Assembly (NCBI RefSeq): GCF_000156375.1
Contig: NZ_DS996354.1
Coordinates: 161,154-198,959 of the forward strand
Length of the DNA: 37,806 nucleotides
Direction of reading: 5' to 3'
Source: Desulfovibrio piger ATCC 29098
GTDB taxonomy: Bacteria > Desulfobacterota > Desulfovibrionia > Desulfovibrionales > Desulfovibrionaceae
Positions within the stretch are counted from its first letter, which is position 1, and the number at the start of each line of letters is the position of its first letter. This document shows positions 7,480 to 14,481 of this stretch, piece by piece. The notes under the pieces are model-generated. The model ran no database searches. It saw nothing but the letters and a program-made list of their open reading frames with translations, and was not told the DNA's origin. The translations under genes and the position numbers were made by a program.

Positions 7480-9135
7480 ATGACTTTGCTTGATTACTAC
7501 AAGAGCCGCTTTGGCGAGGCTGTGAAGCGACAGGGCGGCGCATGGAACGGCCCCTGCCCCCTGTGCGGTGGTGAACCGGGGAAGTCCGACCGTTTCATGA
7601 TCTGGCCGGACAGGGCCGAAAACCTGGGCGAAGTCTGTGCCCAGAACGGGCTCAAGGGGATCTGGTCGTGCCGTCAGTGTGGTGCCAGTGGGGATACCAT
7701 CGCTTACCTGACCAAGGTGGAGGGCATGGACTTCAAGACGGCGCTGGCGGAGCTGGGGATCGAGGGCAGGCGTCCTTCCTTCCGGCGGCGCCGGGCTCCG
7801 GCAGAGCCCCGCCGGGAAAGCTCCCGCTGGGAGCCCCAGCAGTGGCCGGAACCTACCGAGCCGTGGTGCGAGTATGCCGGGAAGCTGCTGGCCGAAGCCG
7901 AGGCGGTGATCTGGGAGGAGCCGACCGCGCTGGCATGGCTGGCCAAGCGGGGCATCAGCGAGGAGGCCGTCCGGGCGTACCGGATCGGCTACCTCCGGGC
8001 GGAGAGCGGGCGCTTTCCGGGGCGGTTCCGGGCTCGTGCGGCCCTGGGTCTGCCCCCGCGCAAGGGGGATGACGGCAGGGAGCATACCCGCATCTTCATC
8101 CCGCGCGGCATCGTGATCCCGACGCTGGGGGCCGACGGGCGGGTGCTTAACCTGCGGATCAGGCGGCACAAGCAGGATCTGCGCGAGCGTTCGCCCAAAT
8201 ACCTTGAGCTGGAGGGCTCCTGCAAGGCCCCCCTGCTGCTCTCCAGTTCACGCCCGGCCCCGCTGGCGGCCTACTTTGTGACCGAGGCGGAGCTGGACGC
8301 CATCCTGATCCACTACGCCACGGGCGGCGTGGTGGGGGCGCTGGCCGTCCGCACCAACCGGGGCAAGCCCGATGTCCATGCCCATGAGCGTCTGCGGCAG
8401 GCCGTCAGGATCGGGATCGCTCTGGATTACGACGGCCCCGGAGCTGACGGGGTGGAGTTCTGGGAGCGGCATTACCCGGCCAGCCTGCGCTGGCCGACGC
8501 CGGAAGGCAAAGACCCAGGCGATGCCTTCCGCCTTGGTGTGGACATCCGGGAGTGGGTCGGCTCCTGCCTGCCTGACAGCATTGCCCTGCCTGAGAGCAT
8601 GGAGCCCCACAGGAGCAGCATAGCACAGGATGGCGGCCCTGAACAGCATGATGAGGATGATGGGCAAGTGGACACTTCTGTCGCTGGTCAGATGAATGTG
8701 GGGGGCGGGGTGGCCCCGGGATCTTGCCCTGAACCTGAAGGAAAAAGCCCATCGCAGCGTACCAGGAGTGGATGCGTCGAGGGTTTCACGAATTTCATCT
8801 GGGCCGATGCGAGCATGTTTTCCGCGGCTGTCCTGCGCCAGCTCCGGGCCGCCCTGCCTCCGGGGATGGAACTCGAATTGGTGCCCGCCGCCGTATGCCG
8901 CTGCTGGCTCCAGTGGCGGCGGCTCCCGGTAGTCTATGCCCGCTATAGGCGCGAATGGTTGTGGGATGGCGCGTTCCGGCTGGCGAATCCGGGCGTGTGT
9001 GATGATTTTGAGGGCAAGGTGGCGTCCTCTCCAGAGATCATGCAGTGGCTGCATGACCACTGGGCTGAGGAAGTCACGACCGAAAACCTTTTTGACCTCT
9101 GGGGGATCACGAATGGATCTGACGCAACGGAATGA
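7480..9135 (+). CDS. Phage DNA primase (CHC2 zinc finger + TOPRIM)
   Basis: A 551-residue primase. The zinc ribbon is CPLC (Cys26, Cys29) ... CRQC (Cys64, Cys67), with the GDTIAYL helix typical of CHC2 domains after it. The TOPRIM-like region shows FVTEAELDAILI (about 266-276) and IALDYDGPG (about 312-320), the acidic catalytic motifs. Residues ~360-410 are a low-complexity acidic/Gly linker, followed by an unrecognised ~130-residue C-terminal domain rich in Trp. It makes RNA primers for the phage fork together with the separately encoded SF3 helicase. The ATG directly abuts the outer right iteron (ends 7479), and AGGTG (7468-7472), part of the repeat, may double as its ribosome site. Confidence 0.9.
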   Translation: MTLLDYYKSRFGEAVKRQGGAWNGPCPLCGGEPGKSDRFMIWPDRAENLGEVCAQNGLKGIWSCRQCGASGDTIAYLTKVEGMDFKTALAELGIEGRRPSFRRRRAPAEPRRESSRWEPQQWPEPTEPWCEYAGKLLAEAEAVIWEEPTALAWLAKRGISEEAVRAYRIGYLRAESGRFPGRFRARAALGLPPRKGDDGREHTRIFIPRGIVIPTLGADGRVLNLRIRRHKQDLRERSPKYLELEGSCKAPLLLSSSRPAPLAAYFVTEAELDAILIHYATGGVVGALAVRTNRGKPDVHAHERLRQAVRIGIALDYDGPGADGVEFWERHYPASLRWPTPEGKDPGDAFRLGVDIREWVGSCLPDSIALPESMEPHRSSIAQDGGPEQHDEDDGQVDTSVAGQMNVGGGVAPGSCPEPEGKSPSQRTRSGCVEGFTNFIWADASMFSAAVLRQLRAALPPGMELELVPAAVCRCWLQWRRLPVVYARYRREWLWDGAFRLANPGVCDDFEGKVASSPEIMQWLHDHWAEEVTTENLFDLWGITNGSDATE

Positions 9136-9895
9136 AGAGCTGGCTGCCATCAGCCGGGAGATGTTCGGGGAAGGGATGCTGCTGCAGGCGGTGGAACCCG
9201 CCAGGCTGTGCCTGCTCAAGGACAATGCCCGCTTTTTCAAGCGCGAGACCTTCCGGCAGCTGCGGGACAACATCGCATCGGACAAGCGCCTGTCCAGCGT
9301 ACCTCTGTGCTACCGGCATGAGGATGGCCGGCTGGAGGTGCTGTCCGGCAATCACCGGGTCAAGGCCAGTATCGAGGCCAAGATCCCCGTGATCCTCGTG
9401 CTGGTCATCACGGAGACCCTGGACCAGAGCCGCCGCATCGCCATCCAGCTCTCGCATAACGCGCTGGTGGGAGAGGATGACCAGAGCATCCTGGCCAACC
9501 TTTGGTCGCAAATAGAGACCATTGAGGACAGGCTCTACAGCGGTCTCGACAGCGAGGTAACGAAGGAGCTGGGCGAGGTGGAACTGGTGAATTTCTCCAC
9601 GCCGCAGGTCCCGGCCCACATGGTCACGTTCATGTTCACGGATGGGGAAAAGGAACAGCTGTCGGAGATCCTGGATATGCTGTCCGATGCGGCCAAAAAA
9701 TCGTCTGCCGTGTATGTTTTCCCCGGGACGCAGTATGAGGCGTTCACCAAGCTGCTCGCAGACGTGAAGGACGCCGAGAAGATCCGCGATAGCTCGCTGG
9801 CCATGCTGCTCCTGCTGAAGCTCGGCGCGGAGTATCTTGAGCAGGAGGCCCTTGCCGCTGCTGACCAGGAGGTGGAGGAGGCGCGTCATGGATAG
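9113..9895 (+). CDS. ParB-like nuclease/DNA-binding domain protein
   Basis: A 260-residue protein starting at ATG 9113, which overlaps the primase end by 23 bases (GGGGGA upstream). An in-frame ATG further left lies inside the primase and gives a non-family N-terminus, so it was rejected. Residues ~45-100 form a ParB/Srx-type domain: DKRLSSVPLCYRHEDGRLEV then LSGNHRVKAS, the GxHR box (about 76-84). The C-terminal half (about 165-260) is helical with no recognised domain. Phages carry such ParB-like proteins near replication and DNA-modification genes; roles include CTP-dependent DNA binding or nuclease activity. Here it could regulate the origin or serve the adjacent methyltransferase-like gene. 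Role uncertain. Confidence 0.78.
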   Translation: MDLTQRNEELAAISREMFGEGMLLQAVEPARLCLLKDNARFFKRETFRQLRDNIASDKRLSSVPLCYRHEDGRLEVLSGNHRVKASIEAKIPVILVLVITETLDQSRRIAIQLSHNALVGEDDQSILANLWSQIETIEDRLYSGLDSEVTKELGEVELVNFSTPQVPAHMVTFMFTDGEKEQLSEILDMLSDAAKKSSAVYVFPGTQYEAFTKLLADVKDAEKIRDSSLAMLLLLKLGAEYLEQEALAAADQEVEEARHG

Positions 9896-10118
9896 CGCAG
9901 GCAAAGCGGCCATTCGGCCCCGGACATCAGCGGCGGAACTCTGTTTTCTGGGCAGGGAGGCGGACTGGCTGGCGGACAAGCTGGTCTACCAGAAGCCCAA
10001 CGGCAAATATGTCGGCGCTCCTTGCGCGGATGATTTCGGCTACCGCCAGTTCCCGACGCGGGAAGAAGCCGTGGCCTCATGGCGGGAGGCCGCCAGAAAA
10101 GCAGTGAGGTGGGAATAA
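9888..10118 (+). CDS. Small phage protein, unknown
   Basis: A 76-residue protein starting at ATG 9888, overlapping the ParB-like gene by eight bases and ending on the A of the next start codon (TAATG overlap), so translation of the three genes is coupled. The sequence is soluble and charged, with a GREADWLADKLVYQKPNGKY core and a C-terminal helix EEAVASWREAARKAV. No family recognised. Its tight linkage to the methyltransferase-like gene suggests a helper role, which is only inference. Confidence 0.6.
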   Translation: MDSAGKAAIRPRTSAAELCFLGREADWLADKLVYQKPNGKYVGAPCADDFGYRQFPTREEAVASWREAARKAVRWE

Positions 10119-11476
10119 TGAGCTTTCTCGGTTCCATCGCCGGGCCGTTGCGCCGGGTACTGGCCTCCTATGCGGATGAGGTCACCGTCCCCGTGCTTCT
10201 GCCCTGCGCGGGCAATTTCACGGTGGGCGCGGCCCTGCGTTCCGGCGGCTACATGGGGCGGATAACCGGCTGTGACATCACGCTCTACACGTCGGCCCTT
10301 GGTGCCTACCTCGCCGGGGAAAGGCTGCCCGTGGTCGAGCGCGAGGACTGCCCGGAGCATCTGCGCGGCCTTCTGGATTGCAGCGATCCCGCCCGTCTGG
10401 CGGCGTCGGTAGCCATCATGCTCGACCTGCGTCAGGTCTGGAAGGCCCAGAACATCTGGCACCGGCGGGTACTGGCCAACTGGCGCCGGAACTGGCCCAC
10501 GCTCATGGACAAGACGCTGGCCAAGCTGGAGGCCTACCGCGCCCACCTCACGCAGGGGGAGGGCTTCGGCTACGTCCCGCAGGATGCCGTGGCCTTTCTG
10601 CAGGAGCATGATCCCGACCATGCGGTCTTCATCGCGCCGCCCACCTTCGGCAGCCGCGATTACATCAACCAGGAGCGGATGCTGGCGGCCTCGGCCTCGT
10701 GGCCTGCCCCGGAGTATGGGGAGATCAGCTTCAAGGACGTGCCCATCTATGAGCAGATCACGTCCTTCCGCGAGTGGATGATCATAATGGAGCGCCCCCT
10801 GCCGGAGGTCGAGAAGATCCTGGGTGAACCTGTGGCGGTCGTCCACAAGGGGCGCAAAAGCATCACCTACGCCTACGCGGGACACAGCCGGCGCCGCATC
10901 GTGACCCGTGGCTACCTGCCGTCGCGCTCCCCAGGCCCGATCTTTCCCGGCGACCGCGTCCTGACCGGTACGGAAAAGCCCGGCCTCGTGCTGCTGGACA
11001 AGAAGCAGACCGTGCGCATGAACGAGCTGTTCATGTCCGTCCGGGTGGACTACTTCCTCGCGGACGTGGCCCTGTCCATCGGCCTCTGCCTGGACGGCAG
11101 GATCATCGGAAAGCTGGATTTCAACCTGACCAAACACCAGTGGGCGCTGCCGGAGCCGGGCCACCAGATCTATCAGCGATCGGATCTGGCCGTGCCCAGC
11201 GTGGAGACGCGGCTGGCCAAGCTGGTGCTGATGATGTGCCAGTCGCATGAGGTCAAGCAGCTCATCGACGCCACCTTCCAGGATGACGTGCGCTATGCCG
11301 TGACCACGGCTTTCTCCATGCATCCGGTCAGCATGAAATACCGGGGCGTCTACAAGCTCCACAAGCGTCTGGAGGGGGAGAAGGGCGAGGGCTTCCGGCT
11401 CAATTACTACGGGGAGCTGGGCCTGTGGAGCCTCGATGAGGCCTATGCCCTCTGGTGGAAAAAATTCCACAAATAG
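10118..11476 (+). CDS. Methyltransferase-like phage protein with possible acyltransferase-like C-terminal half
   Basis: A 452-residue protein; ATG 10118 is chosen because GAGGTGGG lies just upstream. The N-terminal half resembles a Rossmann methyltransferase: LLPCAGNFTVGAAL (about 27-40) in the place of the AdoMet-binding FxGxG motif, CDITLYTSALG (about 51) and FIAPPTFGSRDY (about 169-180) in the place of DPPY. The C-terminal half has SIGLCLDGRIIGKLDF, RLAKLVLMMC and VTTAFSMHPVSMKYRGVYKL, an order of strands reminiscent of the Mom-type GNAT fold. In phages such proteins modify adenine in DNA to escape restriction. Both assignments are by motif impression, not alignment; the C-terminal one is weak. 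Neighbouring small genes and a ParB-like protein support a DNA-modification or anti-restriction cassette. Confidence 0.5.
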   Translation: MSFLGSIAGPLRRVLASYADEVTVPVLLPCAGNFTVGAALRSGGYMGRITGCDITLYTSALGAYLAGERLPVVEREDCPEHLRGLLDCSDPARLAASVAIMLDLRQVWKAQNIWHRRVLANWRRNWPTLMDKTLAKLEAYRAHLTQGEGFGYVPQDAVAFLQEHDPDHAVFIAPPTFGSRDYINQERMLAASASWPAPEYGEISFKDVPIYEQITSFREWMIIMERPLPEVEKILGEPVAVVHKGRKSITYAYAGHSRRRIVTRGYLPSRSPGPIFPGDRVLTGTEKPGLVLLDKKQTVRMNELFMSVRVDYFLADVALSIGLCLDGRIIGKLDFNLTKHQWALPEPGHQIYQRSDLAVPSVETRLAKLVLMMCQSHEVKQLIDATFQDDVRYAVTTAFSMHPVSMKYRGVYKLHKRLEGEKGEGFRLNYYGELGLWSLDEAYALWWKKFHK

Positions 11477-11497
11477 CCGTTTTTGCAGGCTTTTTAC

Positions 11498-11525
11498 TTG
11501 CGCCGGGGTGTCAATATGGTATTGT
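11498..11525 (+). promoter_or_regulatory. Weak promoter candidate before the small-gene cluster
   Basis: TTGCGC (11498-11503) and TATTGT (11520-11525) are 16 bases apart, upstream of the 84-residue gene. Both hexamers match the consensus only partly. The palindrome TAAGTAT-GCGAA-ATACTTA lies immediately downstream, as an operator would. Confidence 0.3.
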
Positions 11526-11526
11526 T

Positions 11527-11545
11527 TAAGTATGCGAAATACTTA
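11527..11545. promoter_or_regulatory. Operator-like palindrome TAAGTAT-N5-ATACTTA
   Basis: Perfect 7-base arms around GCGAA, at the expected transcription start of the weak promoter and 23 bases before the next gene. AT-rich in a GC-rich region, so it stands out. A dimeric regulator binding here is inference. Confidence 0.4.
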
Positions 11546-11567
11546 TCAAAACACACTGGAGACCGCC

Positions 11568-11822
11568 ATGAAGACATCCCGTCGTGCGTTCCTTGCCCGC
11601 CTCATGCGCGAAGCGTGGGCCCTGGCCAGACTGGGGGCCAGCCGCTTCGGAGGGAGTGCCGTGCTGTATTTTGCCATAGCCCTGCGCCTCGTCTGGCGGG
11701 ACAGCCGTCCCCGTACTGTCTGGCACAAGGGGATAGGCAACCGCTTCCTGCTCCCCGGCATGCCCGTGCCGGAAGGGCTGGAAAAGGCAGGGCAGCTCCT
11801 GCTGCCCTGCATAGCAAAATAA
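11568..11822 (+). CDS. Small basic phage protein, unknown
   Basis: An 84-residue protein. ATG 11568 has GGAG seven bases upstream; an in-frame ATG at 11532 lacks a ribosome site and overlaps the palindrome. The N-terminal half is a basic, amphipathic helix (MKTSRRAFLARLMREAWALA) followed by ARLGASRFGGSAVLYFAIAL and a Trp/Arg segment. The FGGS-xxx-YFAxAL pattern recalls short proteins seen in other phages, but I cannot name the family. It ends just before the first minus-facing hairpin. No function assigned. Confidence 0.55.
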   Translation: MKTSRRAFLARLMREAWALARLGASRFGGSAVLYFAIALRLVWRDSRPRTVWHKGIGNRFLLPGMPVPEGLEKAGQLLLPCIAK

Positions 11823-11851
11823 AAAAGGGCGGCAATGCCACTTGCCGCCCT
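11821..11851 (-). terminator. Minus-facing intrinsic terminator
   Basis: AGGGCGGCAA (11826-11835) pairs perfectly with TTGCCGCCCT (11842-11851) over a six-base loop. The A-run is upstream on the plus strand, so it has a T-tail only when read leftward. No minus-strand gene was found above it. On the plus strand the hairpin follows the stop codon directly but lacks a T-tail. Confidence 0.55.
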
Positions 11852-11934
11852 CGATAGTAGCGGAGCCTTCTCAGCCACCATCATGCACAAAGGACAGGTT
11901 GGCAGGCCCGCTGGCAAAAGTCAAGGAGCCTGCC

Positions 11935-12354
11935 ATGAAGACTGCCAAAAAGGGCATTCGCGCCATCAAGAAAGCCTGCCGGGAAATGGCGCACGAGATG
12001 ATGCTGCTGGAATACCAGAAGTACGACGACATCTGGTGGAACCGCATCCGCATCACGCCGGAGCTGATCCGGCAGGGGGGCAAGGAGATCGTGCAGGAGA
12101 TCAACCTCAAGATGCCCAACCTGCTCTCCCGCAGCCCTCTGGTCGATACGGTGGATCTGGTGGCCGAAAAGTTCGGCTTCGAGAGCATCAGCGACCTGCT
12201 GGATTACCTGCTGGACTACAAGCCCAGAGGCCCGGTGGAGGAACGCTACTACGAACAATTTCTGGCCGAAGCGCTGGAGGGTGGGGCAGCTGCGGCTGCC
12301 CCGCAGGAAGAACCTGTCCCCCCGATGATCGAGGTGGACGAAGTCCCGTTCTAG
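11935..12354 (+). CDS. Small phage protein, unknown
   Basis: A 139-residue protein; ATG 11935 follows AAGGAG (11923-11928) at ideal spacing, so the longer frame from 11842 was rejected. The N-terminus is basic (MKTAKKGIRAIKKACRE), the middle is helical with WWNRIRITPEL and a LLDYLLDY repeat, and the last ~30 residues are an Ala/Pro/Glu-rich acidic tail. No catalytic motif or family recognised. It lies nine bases before the DUF488 gene, so both are probably one transcript. Confidence 0.6.
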   Translation: MKTAKKGIRAIKKACREMAHEMMLLEYQKYDDIWWNRIRITPELIRQGGKEIVQEINLKMPNLLSRSPLVDTVDLVAEKFGFESISDLLDYLLDYKPRGPVEERYYEQFLAEALEGGAAAAAPQEEPVPPMIEVDEVPF

Positions 12355-12363
12355 GAGAGAACG

Positions 12364-12726
12364 ATGATTTGTACCTCTTATTTTTCGAGCAAGGCCCCGC
12401 GCGAGCGCAAGGTCTGCATCGCCAAGTGGCCGCCGCGCTACTGGACAGGGCCGCGTGCCCGCCTGTTCGCGCCGGAAGACCCCAGGGCGGTCAACTGGCG
12501 GGCGGCCTACCGCAAAAACCTTGAGAGCCGTTTCCCCACGCCGGAAAGCCTCGAGCGCTATCTGGGCAGCGTCCTTGCGCTGACCCCGGAGCCCATCCTG
12601 TGCTGCTACGAGGCCGACGCCTCGCAGTGCCACCGGCGAATCCTGGCCGGCTACCTCAAGGAGATGCTGGGCCTGGATGTGCCCGAATGGAAGGAGGCCT
12701 CGCTGGAGCAGGGGAGCCTGCTCTAA
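12364..12726 (+). CDS. DUF488 family protein
   Basis: A 120-residue protein with the C-terminal signature of DUF488: ILCCYEADASQCHRRILAGYL, that is Cys-x-Glu...Cys-His-Arg. The N-terminus MICTSYFSSKAP fits the family's short variable start. Ribosome site GGAGAG seven bases before ATG. The biochemical role of DUF488 is not established; the conserved Cys/His/Arg suggests a metal- or nucleotide-related activity. In this phage it sits at the end of the early cluster, before the structured region upstream of TerS. GC content and codon use match neighbours. Confidence 0.72.
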   Translation: MICTSYFSSKAPRERKVCIAKWPPRYWTGPRARLFAPEDPRAVNWRAAYRKNLESRFPTPESLERYLGSVLALTPEPILCCYEADASQCHRRILAGYLKEMLGLDVPEWKEASLEQGSLL

Positions 12727-12765
12727 AAAAAAGGTGGGGATGACAGGTGGCCGCCTGTCATCCCC
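12725..12765 (-). terminator. Minus-facing intrinsic terminator (12-bp perfect stem)
   Basis: GGGGATGACAGG (12736-12747) pairs perfectly with CCTGTCATCCCC (12754-12765), loop TGGCCG. The plus-strand A8 run (12725-12732) becomes a T8 tail when read leftward. It follows the DUF488 stop immediately. Rightward it has no T-tail but could slow polymerase. Confidence 0.6.
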
Positions 12766-12861
12766 TGGCTTGGAGGGGATAGGGCCCCGACCAAGAACAC
12801 CGGAAGCCTATCCCCTCCGTTTGTAAAAATCAAACGGAGGCAGCCGTGGCTCATCACGGAC
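12736..12861. other. Cluster of four hairpins before TerS: structured RNA or packaging-site candidate
   Basis: After the first hairpin (12736-12765) come GGAGGGGATAGG (12772-12783) paired with CCTATCCCCTCC (12807-12818), then CCTCCGTTTG (12814-12823) paired with CAAACGGAGG (12831-12840), then CCGTG-GCTCAT-CACGG (12844-12859). The second and third stems share bases 12814-12818 and so exclude each other, as in attenuators and riboswitches. The third stem hides a GGAGG that would serve GTG 12846, the start of a seven-codon frame. Position directly upstream of the small terminase gene also fits a cos site, as lambda-type GpA terminases use. No CDS of family character is present. Confidence 0.5.
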
Positions 12862-12910
12862 GGGAATGAAGCCCCGCGATCCGGTACGGACGCGGGCATG
12901 TGGAGACAGT

Positions 12911-13642
12911 ATGCCGAACGATGTGGAGGAATTGCTCGCCAGAAGCGCCAGCACAGACATCCAGGTTCTGCTGACCGCCAAGGAGAGCGCCAAGCGGGCC
13001 GCGCTCGATGATCCTTCACAGGCGAACCTCGCCGCACTGGATCGCGCCTCCAAGATGCTGGAGAGTGCGATGGAGGCAACCAAGACCCTCAAAAATTGGC
13101 AGGCAGTGCTGGATCATGTGGCCGAGAATGGCCGTAAACTCAGCAAATCGAAGCTGTACAAGGACATCGGCGAGGGGCGCTTGCGCAAGCAGCCCGACGG
13201 CACGTTCCGCCTGCGCGACGTGCAGCGCTACATGGCCAGCCTGCCTACGGCCGGGACGCCGGATGCCCTTGTCCGCAAGGCTGCTGACAGGCAGCGCCGC
13301 AAAGAGGAAGCGGACATCCGCAAGGCAGAGGCCGCTGCGGAACGCGAGGAGTTCGACCTTGCGGTGAAGAAAGGGCGATTTATCGCCAAGGATCAAGTCT
13401 ACGCGGAGCTGGCCGCACGGGCGGTGACGCTCTCTTCCGGGCTCAAGACGGCATTCGAAGCCCGGAACCTCGATCTGGTGGCGCTGGTGGACGGCAATCC
13501 CAAGAAGGCCGTCGCGCTGGTGGAGGCCCTGGAGCGCATCTGTGATGACGCGCTCAATGAGTACAGCCGGGAGATGGAATTTGAAGTTGTGCTTGAAGAT
13601 CTGGAGCAGGGTGCCGAGGAGGTGACAGATGAACAGGAGTAA
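12911..13642 (+). CDS. Terminase small subunit (Nu1-like DNA packaging protein)
   Basis: A 243-residue protein; ATG 12911 has GGAG at 12902 and is preferred over the upstream in-frame ATG 12866. The middle shows KLSKSKLYKDIGEGRLRKQ followed by FRLRDVQRYMASL, a winged-helix-like DNA-binding unit, then a long charged helix RKEEADIRKAEAAAEREEFD, and a C-terminal half beginning KGRFIAKDQVYAELAARA, as in Nu1-type small terminases. It recognises the phage packaging site and loads the GpA-type large subunit encoded two genes downstream. The intervening gene is unusual. Its end overlaps the next start by 14 bases. Confidence 0.75.
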   Translation: MPNDVEELLARSASTDIQVLLTAKESAKRAALDDPSQANLAALDRASKMLESAMEATKTLKNWQAVLDHVAENGRKLSKSKLYKDIGEGRLRKQPDGTFRLRDVQRYMASLPTAGTPDALVRKAADRQRRKEEADIRKAEAAAEREEFDLAVKKGRFIAKDQVYAELAARAVTLSSGLKTAFEARNLDLVALVDGNPKKAVALVEALERICDDALNEYSREMEFEVVLEDLEQGAEEVTDEQE

Positions 13643-14471
13643 AAAAGGGGGCAGCGGGCCCCGGGGAGGGGCCCGCTGCCCGTACTGCAAGACGTTCTAC
13701 AGACATGGCTCGATGGCCCGTGCCTGCCAGAAGACGTTCAGGTGCCGATACCATAACGCCCCCGGAGGGCTGCGCAAAGAGTACATGGATGCCCAGCTCA
13801 GGACGAGCATCTGTGTCTGGTTTCTTGTGATAGGGCTGAAAAACAGTTCCGAGCGTCGTCTGCGCGCTCGCGCCATGTCTCTGGATGCCTGCATGGAGCC
13901 GCTCTACAGGGATTTGCGGGGCTTTTTCGGCTACAGCAATGCCGCGTTTGATGTATCGACCAGGCCGATCACGCGCCTGCTTTTCAGCCTGTGGCCCTCT
14001 CGTCAGCCTGTGGACATCACGCATGTGGCGGCGGTGTTCAGCTCACTCGTCAGCGATCTGCGTTTCCGGCTTGGCCCCTTCTGGGCGAAATGCCCCTCGG
14101 AGATGCGGGCGCCGCGTCTTTGGGCCGGTATCGAGCGCCAGTTGGACGGCATTTACGACTACGGTGACCCTGACGGGACTGAGGATTATCCTCATGTGGA
14201 TGAGGTGCAGCCCCTCTATGACAGGATTCATGCCGCCATCTGGCCGTCGAGGCCTGCCCCGGAGATGCGCCTGTATCTCTCCGGGGAGCGGTTCTGGATC
14301 TCCGCCCAGACCAAGGCCGAGGCCCGCGAGATCCTGCGCGTTGAGACGGGCCTCGTGGGCCTGCCGGTGAAGGGCATCGCCCTGGGCGAGCGGCTGTCCG
14401 ATGGACGCACTGCCGGCGAGCTGCTTTCTCTGGCCGGTGGCAAGCCGGGCATCATCGCTCTGGCCCAGTGA
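13629..14471 (+). CDS. Phage protein with Cys-rich N-terminus, unknown
   Basis: A 280-residue protein starting at ATG 13629 behind a strong GAGGAGG site. Residues ~17-42 contain CPYC ... C ... CRYH, a possible zinc-binding finger. The rest is largely helical with many Arg and Trp, e.g. FFGYSNAAFDVSTRPITRLL and a C-terminal SAQTKAEAREILRVE segment. No family recognised. It lies between the small and large terminase genes, with overlaps or short gaps on both sides, so a packaging-related role is plausible but unproven. Oddly, codons 7-18 are also the minus-facing hairpin with a 14-bp GC-only-type stem, which should hinder translation. Confidence 0.65.
   Translation: MNRSKKGGSGPRGGARCPYCKTFYRHGSMARACQKTFRCRYHNAPGGLRKEYMDAQLRTSICVWFLVIGLKNSSERRLRARAMSLDACMEPLYRDLRGFFGYSNAAFDVSTRPITRLLFSLWPSRQPVDITHVAAVFSSLVSDLRFRLGPFWAKCPSEMRAPRLWAGIERQLDGIYDYGDPDGTEDYPHVDEVQPLYDRIHAAIWPSRPAPEMRLYLSGERFWISAQTKAEAREILRVETGLVGLPVKGIALGERLSDGRTAGELLSLAGGKPGIIALAQ
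13641..13681 (-). terminator. Minus-facing intrinsic terminator inside a plus-strand CDS
   Basis: GGGCAGCGGGCCCC (13649-13662) pairs perfectly with GGGGCCCGCTGCCC (13668-13681), loop GGGGA. The plus-strand A6 (13641-13646) is a T-tail when read leftward. It overlaps codons 5-18 of the Cys-rich protein gene. Very stable for a coding start region. Confidence 0.55.
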
Positions 14472-14481
14472 CGGGGGTGTG

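Noticed and set aside
12846..12869. Seven-codon leader peptide (GTG 12846) as a classical attenuator
   Set aside because: Has a ribosome site but no run of regulatory codons and no T-tailed terminator after it, so kept only as part of the hairpin finding.
13635..13660. A-AAA-AAG with downstream hairpin considered as a programmed frameshift site
   Set aside because: The heptamer phase fits neither overlapping gene, and the upstream gene stops before it. It is better read as a minus-facing terminator.
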